The notes: generated by a model not told the origin, from the letters alone. A stretch of DNA of 64,000 nucleotides from Otis tarda (GCA_026413225.1 CM048557.1:70856987-70920986), one strand, 5' to 3'. Shown: positions 26,391 to 39,745, numbered from the stretch's first letter. Numbers and translations: made by a program.

Positions 26391-27127
26391 AATCAAAAGA
26401 TATCTTGCAGTCTTGATTACACAGTTCCTGGGCAACAATCATAGGATTTGGAAACCTCTGCTGAGGCCCGTGAGAAGCCTGTCAGACCACGGGGATCCAG
26501 GACTGAAGTTATTTCATAATAATCTCCTTCTGAGCCTGGCATTTGAGCAGTTCACCATTTTAGTCTCTAACTCTTTGCCTATCTTCCTTATCCTACTCGC
26601 AGTTTTTTTCTCTGTTGACTTTTTCTGAATTGTTCTCCCAGGCTCCATTTCAACCTCACTGCAGTCAGGACCTGGGGTCTGCCAAGCCCTGCCCCACCTT
26701 TTGAAGCCATCACGCTGCCAACAAACAGCACTAGTGACCAGCCGCCTGGCTGCCCTTCCCCGCAGCGCAGCACAAAACCTGCCACGAGCCTTTCTTAGAC
26801 AAATCACTCGAAGAACAGAGAGTCCAGAAGAGGACGGAACAGACCCCACCGCCGCATCTTCATCTGTAGGCGCCGCAGGCAGTGATCACTGCGTAGAGAA
26901 GGCTGCAGAGCATCTTGCTGTGCCTGCCAGGTGGTTCCACCTGAGAAAGCCGAGAAAACAACTCTATTAACTAAAATCTAAATGAAAGAGCAGCGTTTCA
27001 GCAGGAGGCTATTCCAGGGCTGAAGAAGACATCCCCAGGGACGCTCTCCCTCACAAGAGCATCCAGCTGCTGGTGAAGGAGCTCTGGAGCTCACATGGGT
27101 GCGATTGGTACCTCCGATTCCCTTAGT

Positions 27128-27736
27128 TTACCATCTCCTGGAAAGTCCTTGCTTGTCAGAGGGTGAAAAATAAGCTCTCACGCAGGGTCCCAAGCAGTGG
27201 GGACCCGTCACCGCTGCGTCCTTCATTGTCTCCGAGACTGTGGGGCTCCCCGCAGGACGCTGCACCAGGAGCACCACTAACTTACCACATTCAGCGTGCT
27301 TTAACTCCAGCTGGAAAACCACAGGTGACTGGGAACGTTCTGCATTTCCGATGGCAGCATGGACCTTAACACCCAAGTGGTCCTGGGCTCCTTCCAGGTC
27401 ACTCAGGAGCCCCCAGCACAGCTGGGGAGCAGCTGGTGCTGTGCAGATGCTGAACTCCCAAGGGTCCAGCCGGGCCGCTTGGACCGTCCCACCGGAGTCT
27501 GCGTCAGGCAGCCGGAGAGGCTGGCACAGCATCGCTGCCGGGGACTCTGTGTGGCAGCGACCCGGAGCCGGAGCAGGCAAAGGCGACACGGAGACAGCAG
27601 CTTTGGGGAGAGCAGCTTCTAGGGTGAGACCTGGCTCACTGCTGGGGTGAGATCCCTCGAGAGCTGGTCGGGAAGATGTCGTCCGCCAAGGAGCTGAGCT
27701 AACGGGGACACTGCCGCGTGAGGCCACTCCAGCCAC
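27128..27736 (-). other. Long open frame with a good splice donor, unproven
   Basis: The frame is open for 202 codons, but its first codon as delimited is GTG, so it is not a normal eukaryotic start and would have to be an internal exon. A strong donor-like site, TGTG then GTAAGTTAG, falls inside it at 27286/27285. The sequence just before that donor reads as an ordinary mixed polypeptide (for example DHLGVKVHAAIGN). A plus-strand frame of 136 codons overlaps it, and the region is GC-rich, so chance openness is the leading explanation. I recognise no domain. Confidence 0.15.
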
Positions 27737-28016
27737 GGTATTTCAGACACCAGATTAAGGGTTTCCTCTTCTGTTTCCTTTTACAGAAAAGGAATAAATT
27801 GCTTAATTGAAAAGCCACCTTAAAAAAGATAATAAAGAGAGCGCAGCCGGCTCTTGTCCTGCGATCACCCTTTTCACATCCCAAGTCCGAGCCGGGCGTC
27901 GCGGCGGGTCAGCGAGGGCGGGTACACGGGGGCTGGTCACCAGGCACGCCTGTAAGAGAGCGCGGTTCCTCGGGCGGAGGAACACGGAGCATCTGCCTCA
28001 CGCTGCCGTCCCGCGT

Positions 28017-28063
28017 CTGTGCGTGTGTGTTCATGGGCGTATATACGTGTGCGTGCGTGTGTT
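28017..28063 (+). repeat. Imperfect GT/CGTG simple repeat
   Basis: Alternating purine-pyrimidine units (GTGCGTGTGTGT, ATATACGTGTGCGTGCGTGTG) run for about 47 bp with one interruption. Alternating GT/GC tracts of this sort can adopt Z-DNA and are length-unstable. Nothing suggests a coding role. Confidence 0.75.
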
Positions 28064-29211
28064 GGGTTTGCACACAGGAAACCTCTTTGAAGTCTCTGTT
28101 ATTAACATATGGGTGACAACCAAAGGCCTTCAAAAAGAAATTTTTCACAGAAAAATTTGGTCATGCCCAGGACTTGAGTTTTGTTAAAGACTGATCTCTG
28201 CAAAATGTACGCGTGTCCGTGATTTATCTACACGGGCTTTGATTCTTAAGGCTACGGTTTTCAATCAGTGCTATTTGCATTGCATAACATCTTTTATTTT
28301 CAGTCTCAATTTTGTTTTAATGAGTTTTTTGTTAAATACATCAATGGTGACTCTTCCCTGCCAACTAATTCCAGATTAATTGCATTTGTTAAATGTTCTT
28401 CTTTTTTTTTATTTTTAATTTTCCTTGTGTTCCAAGAAGGCAGTGCGCTCTAAAATTAATGATATTTTCACATCATTACATTTTCTAAACTTGTGGGCAT
28501 ATTTCAAATAATAGACCTAAATATATCCAACTTTGGGTTTAACTGGGCTTGCGGCAGGAGTGACTGGGACAGACTTGCTGGAGCAGCCAGTGCCCCACAC
28601 CAGAGCAGTGTTCATAAGGACCGCTTTGACTTTGATGAAATGGTTCCTGGCCAGTAACGCAGAGTACAGGTGGTCCAGACAGAATTCCTGGCCGTAGCTC
28701 CCCACAACTCCACTCCCAGCCGTGCTCCTGCACCCCTGGGAAAAGCTGGCCGGAGAGGGGGTCCGGAGAGCAGCCCTCCCAGCCAGGAAGCAGCGTGCCG
28801 GGGCAGCTGAAAAGCCCACAGCCAAATAAACAGACTGAATTTCAAAAGGCAAGCGAACACCAGTGAGTTACCTGACAGCGTGGAAACGTGCGTCCGGGTG
28901 GTGAATTCCAGGGGAGGATTACCTTCCAGGGCACAGAGCAGGACAGCCCTGCTCCTCTGTGCGCAAGCTGCACACAAGCACGGGATTAATCCGAGAGTCC
29001 TGCCGAAAGATTTTTAATGAGATTTCATATAATGAGCCAGGCTTTCATTCTTGAAACAAGCTTCCCACAGTGCCAGACAGCTGCAGTGCCTGGGAACCAC
29101 AAACTGGACGGGCACTTTCCTGGCCAGGAGGATGAAGCCTTTGCTCATTTGGGAGCAGGGTTTTTCTGTTTCTTCCAAGGCTACGCTGTAAATTTTAAGA
29201 ATTCACGCGTG

Positions 29212-29301
29212 CAGGAGGGATGGCCACGCTACAGGAGGGATGGCCATGCTGTGGGAGGGATGGCCACACTAGGAGGGATGGCCATGCTGTGGGAGGGATG
29301 G
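29212..29301 (+). repeat. 20-bp minisatellite, about 4.6 units
   Basis: Units of about 20 bp built on GGAGGGATGGCCATGCTG repeat head to tail. Alternate units carry CCACGCT/CCACACT or CCATGCT, a higher-order A-B-A-B pattern that suggests duplication of a two-unit block. One unit starts AGGAGG where its neighbours have TGGGAGG. Open frames run through it only because the unit lacks stops in some frames. Confidence 0.85.
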
Positions 29302-31880
29302 TACTGCAGCCACCACCACACTGACCTGCCCCAGTGCCCTGCCCAGCCCTCCCCAGGCTGCAGGAAGCCTCTGGGAGCCGGAGGAGAGCAGTGCATCACC
29401 AGGTCAGGACAGCCTCTACGGCCTCCCCAAGAGCGTTTCCAATGGGACAGCAAGGTTCGCCATGAGCACTTGCCATGATCTTTCTGGTATGAGGGCCACA
29501 CATGTGCCCTGGCTGACCCGGGCTGTCCCCCAGACCCAGCAAACAAGCTGGTACATGGACTTGCTGGCACAGGTCAGCGTGGACAGCTCGTAATCTGGGA
29601 AAAAGCTGTGCTCCTGCCTGTGCTCCAGCAGCACCCACTGCTGGGTGGTAAATTCTCCCCATTTACTCCCAGCACCCTCACAGGTGACCCATGAGCGCCC
29701 TTCTCCCACGACACCCACACAGACCTTCACTCAGGTGCTAGCCTGGAGAAAACTGATCCTGCATCCCAGGAAACTACTTCAGAGAACTAATGCTACGACC
29801 TGTCTTTCTCCGACCCTGGCCATGTGCACGTGGCCAGGCGTAGCTGATCAGTGACTATGGTAATGCATTTTATACACGGAACTATCAAGGATCAGACAAA
29901 TAGGAAACCTTTCTTTTCTTTTTGGGATGTATTACTGTCGCAGCAGCTGTACTCCATTGTCAGGTCAGGAGCAGAAAATTCATTAATAATCTCTTTGCTG
30001 GAAAGATCCACATTTCTGTCCCTTCTTCCGTGTTACTTATCTCCTTTTTCTGTTTCTCCTTCTCTATTTTTTCTGTGCACCCCCAAATGATTTCACATCC
30101 AGGCATCCTGGTTGGCGGTGGCCCGGCGTGACCCGCTGCAGCCCCGCAGATGGTGGCCAGGTCACAGCCTCTGGCCGCGGCGTCGAGGACTGAAGCACGG
30201 TATCGAGGTAACAGTACCTGCCGGGCCTCCAAAACTGGGGCTCCTGTTTTGTAACGGCCGATTCAGCCTGGTGAGTCAGGCGCTTTAGCAGACCTGCAAA
30301 AGGAAACCACCCAAACACTGCTCTGGAATTGGACTTCCCGTCAGACAGCTCGCAGAGGAAGGCAGCTCTTCGTGACTGATGGGTTGACTTGCGCTGAAGT
30401 ACACGGGGAACATTTCCCACAAACAGGAAAGCTTCACTCCAAGGCAGCTACGCCCTCGGCCAGCGAGCGCTTCCTCGAGGGGGGCTCTGCAAAAGCCCGG
30501 TGAGAAGGGAAGGGTTTTCCTCAACGTAACGAAAGGCTGCAACACTGAAAAAAAAAAAGGAAAAAAAAAAAAAGATGAAATGTAAAACTCTGCACACTAT
30601 AATGTGCTGTCAGAGTGATGCCCACATTACAACAACATTACTTCTTTAAAGAGGAGGACAGTGTGACAAACGCACCTGCGGGTCCTGGAGCCAGAAGGCA
30701 GGATTTGGCACCTCTGTCACACACACACTGTGCAGATGTGCGAGGATAAAGGGCAGAGATCATTAAACCAGAGAGATATATGGGAAAGCTGGCTTTGCTG
30801 TGCTTCCCCTGCGTGCAGTAATGTTATACCACCAGAAAAGAGAGCAGAACAGCGGCGGAGTCAGAGATACAGAAATGAAACACAAGCACTGGCAGGCTGC
30901 AGGATCTCCCCCCATCCGTCTGGTGGGCTAGGAGGAGACCCAGGAAGGTCAAGGATGCTCTTAAGGGTCTCCTCTCTGGTGGAATCCCAACGGAAGCAGA
31001 GGGAAACGTAATTCCAAAGATTATGTTGTGGTAGGCTAATCTCATGTGGCACACAGGAAGGGATACGACCTGTCCAAGATGACGCTGGGCCCATTTGCCT
31101 GCAGGCCCAGACTGCCATCCTCACAACGCGTTTGGAAAGCAAGGCTGATCCTCACCGTGAAAGTGAAAAAGCACGTGCAATACCTTTCCTGTGACGACGA
31201 CATGGGATCCAAGCAAAATGAGTGCACTGAGTTAGAGATGTTTGCAGTTGTTATGGTTTCAGGCTCCAGAAACAGACAATGTTACATCAAGGTCAAACAT
31301 TTTGGATTACCACTTCTGTGGTTTCCCAGCTCAAGCAGTGCCCATCTTACAACAAGGTGAAGCTTTGACTGACTCTGTTAAAGCCATTGCTCAAAAGTAA
31401 ATCCTGTTTCCTGGCTCTCTAAGCAGGCAGAAATAGAAACAATCAGAAATAATTGCCTAGTAATCTTTTGCCTACATGGCTATTTTCTCATTCTCCAGGG
31501 TCTAAAATCGGCTGCGAAAGAGACTGGGAGGCTTTGAGGCTTCACTCTTGGGATGGACTGTGTTTACAAGGTACTGAAGAGGCTGATTCCTCAGTGTACT
31601 GACAAAACGAGTCCTGTCCTAGGAACAAAGAGTGGTTCTTCCTGTGCATCACACGAGGGGACAGAATGACCCAAGCATTTGCATTTAATAGCATCAAATG
31701 ATCATGAGCTTGCCAACTTGCAAATTGTTGCAGCAGGCGCTTCCAGAACAGACTCCAGCATCTTTTTCCTACTTTCCTAAAAAGACAGATCACGGCAAGT
31801 GTTCTAGTACCCTTGGGAAAAAAAAAAAAAAAAGAAAAATTAAGTGAAGGAGAAATAAGGAATTGCAGAAATAAGTAATT
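29302..31880. other. Unique non-coding DNA
   Basis: No supported gene. A-rich tracts occur at about 30548-30573 and a run of 16 A at 31818-31833, the latter about 50 bp upstream of a CR1 copy. The rest is mixed-composition unique sequence without a recognised repeat. Confidence 0.55.
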
Positions 31881-32317
31881 TAGGCCACAAATCAATGACC
31901 AAAGGGCTGGAGAACCTGCCCTGTGCGGAGAGTCTGCAGAGGTTAGGTCACTTCTCCCTGGAGAGGAGAAGGCTCAGGAGGCACCTCCTTACAGCATTCC
32001 AGCACTTAAACAGTGTCTACAAAGGGGATGGAGGCTCTCTCTTCACAAGGAGCCACAGGGAGAAGACAAGGGGTGATGGGTTCCCTTTGCACGAGGAGAG
32101 GTTTCATCTTGATAGAAGAAATACATTTTTTGCAGAGAGAGCAATCATTCACTGCAACATGGTGGAGTCCCCATCACTGGAGGTTTTCAACATGCTGCTG
32201 GACAGGGTACCAGATTACCTCATCCAGGCTCCCTTTCCCATGAGAGGCTGGAGCAGATGAGCTTTCCAGGTCCCTTCCAACCTGGGCTGCTCTGTGATTC
32301 TGCAATTCTATCATTCA
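31881..32317 (+). mobile_element. CR1 retrotransposon, 3' part, moderately diverged
   Basis: The copy starts near AGGCCACAAATCAATGACC (compare the usual GGCCACCAAGATGATCAGAGG). It runs through the C-terminal part of CR1 ORF2, where CTGGAGAGGAGAAGGCTC, GGGAGAAGACAAGGGGTGATG and GAGTCCCCATCACTGGAGG mark conserved CR1 positions. It ends with CTGTGATTCTGCAATTCTAT in place of clean ATTCTATG units. A frame from 31895 stays open by chance into the tail but differs from the young copies at many residues. It is older than the copies at 45.7 and 60.9 kb and belongs to a different subfamily. Confidence 0.92.
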
Positions 32318-34068
32318 ACCACAAAGGTTAGTTTTTCTGCTGTCCTGTCTAAAGCAAGGAAATCACCAGGGGAGAGAACAACACAATAAATGTCTGCCCA
32401 ACGCACGGTGCCTCAGATAGGGAAACATCTTGTTTGGAGGCAAGAAGATCCCCAGTGTTGGTGGTGCAGTGATACCTGAAGGGATGCTGTCCTGTTCTCT
32501 CACTCGTGCACCTGTAAAGGTCAGATCCTGTGCGATCAGTGAGGACGTTTCCACGTGAAGCACTGCTGCCAGCAGCAGCTCAAGCCTGATGGACACTGGC
32601 TCCCAACATCTCTCTCAGGCAGGCTACTGAGAATTAAGGAAAGGGGCCTGATTCTGACCACACTAGAACCAAAATACAAACATCGGAGGGGGAACCAAAC
32701 CAACCAAACAAACAAAAAAACCCCAAACACCAGAAGATGTTTTCTGCTATTTTGATAAAGTCAAACACGGTCACACAAGATCTGCTTTGCGTAACTTCTG
32801 CAGGTTGACCAGAGCGCTCAGCTGGGGAGCTGAAGGCATTTCCGTTCATCTCGCCACCCAGCTCAGCCTCCTCTGCCCACACTCACTCGCCGGCGGCAGC
32901 AGCGCGTGCTCCGGGGTACGAACACCATTGTGCTCAGCGCGTGTGCAACGCTCGGCGCAGGCGGGGCCGGCTCGCTCCTGAGCGCTTTCCCTGGCTCCTT
33001 CTGAGAGAAGACAGTGGAGAGAGAGGACACTGCACAAACGGGATGTGGAGTTTTTTTAAATTAGTTAATTGGAAAACTTGAAGATTTTTTTTTAAACTTT
33101 TTTTTTTGGTCTAAATATTTAATAGACATCAAATTTTAGGGTTTTTAACTAAATTAACACCTTCTGAGGAAGGACGTTTCTGCTCATATCACTGTTATCC
33201 TTTTGCTTTAAAAACCAGGGGAAGAAAAGCTAGCGCAGTACTAAACCAACACCTCAGCACTGTAAGAACGGGTGATGCCTCTGCCCTTCCCTGTGAGACA
33301 TGGTGATGCTCAGCCTCAGACTTTCACTGGTCCAAACTCCGCCAGCGGCTCACGGTTGGGCTGGGGGCCTTTGCAGTGGCTGTGTCAAGAATTATTCTAG
33401 ATGTAGCATTTATAATTACCTGGGGTTAGCAGGGATGGTGACCTGGTATCCAAATGGTGCTTACGTGTTTGTTTTCCTGGTTAGGAAATACAACAGTGTT
33501 AAGGGAATTAAATTATTTGCTCTTGTGTAATCTTCAGAAGTAACTGTAATCTGACTGGCTGGCTGTCACCAGCCGAGATATCCGTGAATACAGATCTGAA
33601 CAGAGGCTTCTGTGCTGAAAAAATCATTATAGCCAGTCCCTGCACTTCCCCTGCACTGAGAGACAGCTACATGGGACGTACTTTCTCCTCCCCCAGCGAT
33701 TCCTGCGGTGCCTGCTCCACTACGGGATTGTGCTGCGCAGGGAAAAAGCGCCCATGATAGAAGACATCGTTAATTTATTTTAAGGTCTCTGGTAACTGTT
33801 TGTGATACTTAGACACAGGAGTCTATTAAACACACAGAACAATCTTAAACGGCATGTTTGCATAGGTAGACTATAAAAAAAGAGGGGAAAAAAATTTTAA
33901 AAGCATTTACTGAACGCTGACCTATACCATTTATTTCACATCTGTTCAGCCAACCTCATCCTATTAAGAAAAACAATTAATGTTCAAGGGACATGAAAAG
34001 TAAAAGGGCTATAACAAATGGGCGCTGCTAATAATTACCACTTAGGTCTGTGTTCTAGTAAATTAATG

Positions 34069-34190
34069 GCACGGCACAGCGCGGAGCATTAACGCGCAGC
34101 TCTGGCTTGCGAACGCTGAGCGGCGGCGTTACGGCACCCGGCCCGCTGCCGCTGCGCCCGAGGAAGCGGCCCGCTCGGTGTAACGGGTGA
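34069..34190. promoter_or_regulatory. Sharp CpG cluster with adjacent donor-like site
   Basis: I count about 21 CpG dinucleotides in roughly 120 bp, for example AACGCGCAGC, GCGGCGGCGTTACGG and GCCGCTGCGCCCGAGG. The flanking sequence is AT-rich with almost no CpG. The cluster ends in TAACGG followed by GTGAGTCA, a good match to a plus-strand splice donor. A small unmethylated promoter with a short first exon of a non-coding RNA would look like this, but no downstream exon can be assigned. An isolated CpG-rich enhancer is the main alternative. Confidence 0.3.
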
Positions 34191-37100
34191 GTCAAGGGCA
34201 GGGCACGCTCTCCTAAGCGTCTCTCTAGGAAAGCAGCAGATTTAGTGCCTCATAATGAAATATTTATGTTTTTCTAATCATTCCATCAGGTTTCTTTGGC
34301 AAGAGGGTTCACAGAAGAGCAGACCCTGTTCCTGCAACTCAAGGGAGAAGGCGTTCCTTCCCAGAGCAACAAAAAGGGGTTTCCAGGGGGGGCTGGGAGG
34401 AATGGAGAAAGGGGTACGGGGCTGGTAGCAGGGCCGGTGTGTTTAACGTCTTCATCGGGGCCCCGGCTGGCGGACAAGGTGCACAGCCATGCACTGGCAG
34501 ATGACAATGAGGCAATGCTAGGGAAAAACCAGACCAGATATTTTACTACGTACAGACAGAAAAATACACACTTTGGCCCACAAATTGCTATTATGTGCCT
34601 GAAGCCAGGGAAAAGAGCATTCAGAAAAATGTAGTGCTGTGAAACGTGTAATTTTTAGTTAGAGAAAGGATAAATAATGATCTGACTTTGCAACATTTTT
34701 CAGATGAACAAACATTTTCCATCTGCCCGACACCTGGCGCTAACCGGAGCACCCAGTGACAACGAACACCCGTTACTTCCCTCTGCCGTTGGTTTTCCCA
34801 AGTGTCCCTGTAGCTGGATATCGGCACCGTGCCGGAGCAGCGTACCCCGGCTGCATGTCTCACCTGCCTCTTTCCTAAATCCACATGTACACCTTCCTGT
34901 CACTGGCCTGGAACTCCACCAGCAAAATTCTGTCAAGGACTGAAAGGTTAACGGTGAAAACTCGCACAGGTCAGGCAGCGGCAGGCACGCAGAGGCTGAG
35001 CAGAGATGCACTAAATGCCAGTGCCAATTCATTCATTCGAGAGAGCCTGGTGGGGCAGGACAGGAACAAACCAGTGCTAACAGCAGACATCCAGCAACAT
35101 CTCACCTCTCCCTGTTCCTTCTCCCAGCTCACAGCCGGCTGCAAGGCTCGGGGACCCCGTCCCGGGAAGGACAGGGTCTGGGGAAAGGTGTCCGATGTCC
35201 CAGCGCCCCAGCCACGGGAGGGGACTGCCCTCCCTGCGAGCCTGGAAGCCTCCCTGCCGCCGTGTTTCACGCTCTCCAGAACCCGGGATGCTCGAGGAAT
35301 TGACTTCATACTTCTCCTCACTCCTAGACACGTTACCTCACTGTAATGCGACTGCAGTCCCCCCAGAGAAACCTCTCCAGGAGGCTGGCATCTCGCACTT
35401 TGCTCACAAACCTTCATTCTCCACCAGAAAATTTACTTACAATTGAAAATTGTCAAGTAAACAAACCTAAGATTGAAAAACAGAAGGAAAAGCTGAAAAT
35501 AAAAGGAGTGTATAACAAGATTTACTTCAGTCCTGTTTTTCTGTTTCATTCTTTGCATTGGAAAAATCTGAATGTGGCAGCGTAGCAGAGGAAGTTTTGT
35601 ATACCAAATATAAACCAAATCATATAAGAGAAAGGTGATGGTGTCGACCCTCAAAAGGAAAACGAGCTTAAAACAGTTCAGTAACTGCTGCATATGCAGA
35701 ACCCTTCAACAAGACTGAAAGAATAAAAGCAGAATTGTAATCCACACCCATTTACTAATGGCTCGTGTTATGGCAGTTCCACACCTCTCTCTCTCGGTTT
35801 TAGCAGAGCTGTACACAGCAATATGCACCTACTTACCCCTGTTTATCTCTAGCCTTTAATCTGGAAAAAAAAGTATCTGAAGAGTGCTAGACATGATGAA
35901 AATTAGAGGGAAACAGCTGAAAAAAAAAAAAAACCAAGAAGAGAGCAGACACAAGAAGTGATGGAAATGTGCTGCTGTTCTGAACAATGTTGGTCTGACT
36001 GAGCAGAAATCCCAGTCCCTCCGACAAAACAGGGCATAAAAATGAAAGATAAAATTGAAATAACAGCCCACAGATTCTGAAATTGCTCTTAGCTCTGTAA
36101 TGTTTGCTAATGTTACTCACAGGCAAAACAAAAGAGTAAAAACTAAAACGGCGTAATTTACTGAGCAGACTTTTTCTTGAAAATAGGAAGAAACATCACA
36201 TCCAGCGTAATCAATGCAATTTGGGAAAGAGCAGGCAGGACAAAAACGTAAGGACAGGCAAACTCCAGTTGTGTCCAAAAGCCTGCAGAGAGGCAGCACC
36301 ACCGAGGGCAAAAACTGAACTGCTGGCACTGGTCTCCCACGTATGTCAACCCACTGAAACCCACTTAGAGACCCTTCCAGTCAGCCCCACCATGCCCACA
36401 CGTGTCTCACCAGCAATGAGTGCTGGCAACGGCTCTGCAGGGAATATTTGGGTGCAAAACACAGTAAGCGCGCTCCAGCGACGCATCTGCTCTGCCCTGG
36501 TTCCGGTCTTCTGACCAGTGCCGTGCCTGCAGAGGATGGATGACAACTGGCCCTAAGCAAGAGAAAACAACAACTCATTTCCCTTCAGACTGTGAAAGCC
36601 AGTGAAACTGAGTACAGCGACACATCCGAAACATCTTTGCGTGGAAACGGCGTCGTTTTCCTTGGAACAGGCAGAGCACATAGCTTGAGCTTCATCCCAA
36701 CTTGCTGGCGAGGGCTATATTTGCATTTTGGGCTGTAAAAACATGGTCAGAAGCAAGAAGTAATACCAAATCAATGGATTTTAGGCAACTTTTGCCTGGA
36801 TATGAAACAAAAATCCAAGACAGCTTGTATTTGAGTTTAATTGTTATGATTTGCTTTTTAGTTTCCACAGCAGGCTTTTTCCCTTTAAAGCAATAAAATG
36901 GAAAAAAAATAAAGCCATAGGAAACGGCCTCAAAGCAGTGTCTGGCCTCTGCTCATTTCCTGGGCAAGCCCACACCCCATGGAGGGCAGGGAGGGGCGGT
37001 CCAGCCCTGCCCTGGCCGGGGCGGCCACCACCGCCCGGGCTGTGCGGCAGGAGGACGGCCGGCGCAGGGTGGTCCCCAGGCGCCGAGGGGCGTGGTGGCT

Positions 37101-39289
37101 GGCGGCACGGGGGCTCCTGCCCGATCACCCAACATGCGGGGGGCTGCCTCGCGAGGTCTGGTGAATGAAGCAGGGAATCACCGTTTCCAGAGCAGCTGAG
37201 ATAGCCAAAACCAGCAGTGGTGGAGCGTGAGGAGCCACCGGTGAGGAGCAGGAGGGCCCTGCCATGGTGTCCAAGTGTGAGACACCTGGCCTTGCTCCCT
37301 CCTGGGTGCTCCAGTGCTGGCTGCCAGGGCCAGGAGCCCCCTCTCAGCACTGCTTTCCATTTCCCCCTTTTCCCTCCATCCTCCTTCCTTTTCAAAGGGC
37401 AGGAAGAAATCAAAGTGTCCCTTCAAACCTTCCCAGTACCTCTGGTACGGGAATGACGGCGGCTGTACTAAAGCACTGATAAAAACAGCCAAAGAGGAGC
37501 CGAACAGGATCTCGAGCGAGATGGACACGGCTCCAGTGAGACACAATTCTCATACAGTCCTCGTTTCTCTAAAATTTTCTTTAAAACGGGTCCAGGGGAG
37601 ATGCAATAAACTGTCACCACACAATAAACCAAAGCAGGGAAACTCCATTGCTAAGAATTAAAGAACCAAAGCAGTTAAATGTGATTCCTGTTCAGTAGAG
37701 AAAACATCCACCCTGCCACTTAAAGGCAAAAGATGGAAGCCTTCCTGCACGAGGAAATCCTGCTCATTAAATGACTGCAGAGAGCAGCTTCTTAAATGGA
37801 GCTGGCAATAATCAAAGGAGGATGAGACACGGCAGTCACCCAACACGGGCTCGCAGAGTGGAACAAAGGACCAGTGACCTGGAACACCGCACAAAAGGAA
37901 TGAAACTCGTGTTTCAAATGCAGCGTCCCCAGGAGCCGCGGAAGAGCGGTGGTTTCGCGGTGTTGCGCTGTACTTCACTGGGCGCTGTAAAGATCACCAC
38001 TCGAGCTGTGCGCTTCAGCCGCATTATCGGACGAACGCAGCCTCCTGCCCGTGCCCGCCAGCCTCTCTGAGGACAGCGTGCCTTGTGACGCTGCTGGCTG
38101 CTCCTGGTGTTCGCAAGTGGCCGGTCTGGTGGGTGTGGGTGCCGTTTCATTCCGCTCCTCGTTGCTGGCGGGATGTGGAGACCAGCCGTGGCCACACGCA
38201 CCGTGCTTGCCGAGAACGAGGACACCGAGACGCACAGGTACAAGGTGATGAGAGAACTGCTGGTTGCCCTCTCCCCTCCCCAGGGCAGCCCCGCAGATGT
38301 CCAATACCACGCTACAACTTCCCAGGCCGCTCTGCCGCCCTCCCGGGGAGCTCTGTGCCCCTGCTCCACCTCCCCACCCCTCTCCGAGCGCAGCACCGCG
38401 GGCCGCTCTGCCCGCTCCCATCGGAGCCGCGCCGGCAGGGCCGCGCAGAGGGGTCTGCTCCCCTGGTGCCCCCGCCCCAGCTCTGTCTCGCCACGGCAAA
38501 CCCCCCTAGTCCGAATTAAAAATGAGTGTTCCTCTCTGCTCATAAGGGATTTCAAAGACGAGTTAGTCTGTGCAATATCTGAAAAGCAGTGGCCAGCTGG
38601 AATATCTTCCTACTCCTGAGAAGGACACACGATGAAGTTATAGACGCTATGAGTACAGGCAGGATGACTCTTAGGGGATCGATCAGTTATTCCGTCTACA
38701 ACAAACTCTACACTGTGCTCTAGGTTGTTCAACATTTCAGCGGTGATTTTTTCTCTAAAAGAGAAAAAACAGGAAAAGAACAAACCCTGTTTTTCCTACT
38801 GCCATCACACCTTTACAACTGTTTAAATCCTGAGGACAATGTAATGTTATTTCAGGTGTGGCCCAAATAATCCCATCATTCATAGCAAGTAGTCCTTGCC
38901 TAAAACGGAAGGACGTTATCCTTGTTATTGTATTTAAATTGCAGGCATTGGCTCAGGAGATGGTCGCTTGTGCTGGCAAGTAAAATAATATATCTTACCT
39001 TCTGAATACGCTTCTCCTTGGGTGCTGGACTTTCACCTCTGCGCTCCTCAGATCGCTCGAGCGAATGTGATGGCCTCAGCGCTTTTAACACCGCGCCGGG
39101 TTTCTCAGTCCCAAACTATCCACCAGCTCAGCAAAATTTTAACGATTGTCATTCTCCATCTCATATAGGTTCAAGACAAAATGAGACTGAGTCTGAATTA
39201 TTGTCTCAAGAGTCTGCTCAGGACACGCTAGAAGAGAGCAGCAGGACATTCGCAGCCCGCTGCTGTCCCTGCCTATGTTTTATCATGTT

Positions 39290-39745
39290 CATAAACTACA
39301 GCCTTCACTTTCCGGCCCTATCAATCTTTTATCTCTCAAGTGTTAAATTAATCCTATTTAAAAATGTCAATTAAACTGGTCAACTCTTTTGATGGTATTA
39401 GAAAGTGCTTGGTATCTTTCCTGCTCTTTAATTTTATGAAATAGCCCCTCCAGCCATATCTCTAAAATATTCTTTTTTAATGACATTATGTTAAAACAAA
39501 ATCTTTTTTCTCTTTTTGTAAACGGAAGGATTATATTTGCACTACTTACGAAAAGAGGTATTAATGCAAAAATGGACCTACAAAGACGAAGATAGTACTA
39601 ATGTACTAATTAGAAGTCTTTATGGAGTCTACATTGGCCAAAATTTCAAAAGTCACCTTAGCAGAAACTTATTTTCTTAATTAGACACCAGGATTTTGTG
39701 CTAGTTTTCCTCTTTGGGTATTTTTAAGAAAGGAAGTTAACAAAT
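39290..39745. promoter_or_regulatory. Candidate conserved non-coding block
   Basis: AT-rich, CpG-poor and non-repetitive sequence with several ATTA/TAAT cores (for example GTACTAATTAGAAG near 39605 and TTCTTAATTAGACACC near 39675). No repeat family or open frame explains it. The composition resembles deeply conserved enhancers, but conservation cannot be judged from one sequence. Confidence 0.18.

Larger units (their letters stand above)
26391..29211. other. Unique non-coding DNA with one long open frame
   Basis: This interval holds a 609-base open frame on the minus strand (27128-27736, listed separately), a GC-rich block around 27840-27990, and an imperfect GT-type repeat at 28017-28063. 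An AT-rich stretch lies at about 28260-28530. No repeat element is recognised. Apart from the open frame I see no gene. Confidence 0.5.

Noticed and set aside
36844..37413. 189-codon minus-strand frame
   Set aside because: Low-complexity proline/glycine/arginine composition over a GC-rich block, with overlapping open frames on the other strand and no domain.
37914..38555. 213-codon minus-strand frame
   Set aside because: The interval is GC- and CpG-rich, and long frames are open at the same place on both strands (174, 170 and 144 codons). That is expected from the rarity of stop codons in such DNA. No start, splice or domain evidence.
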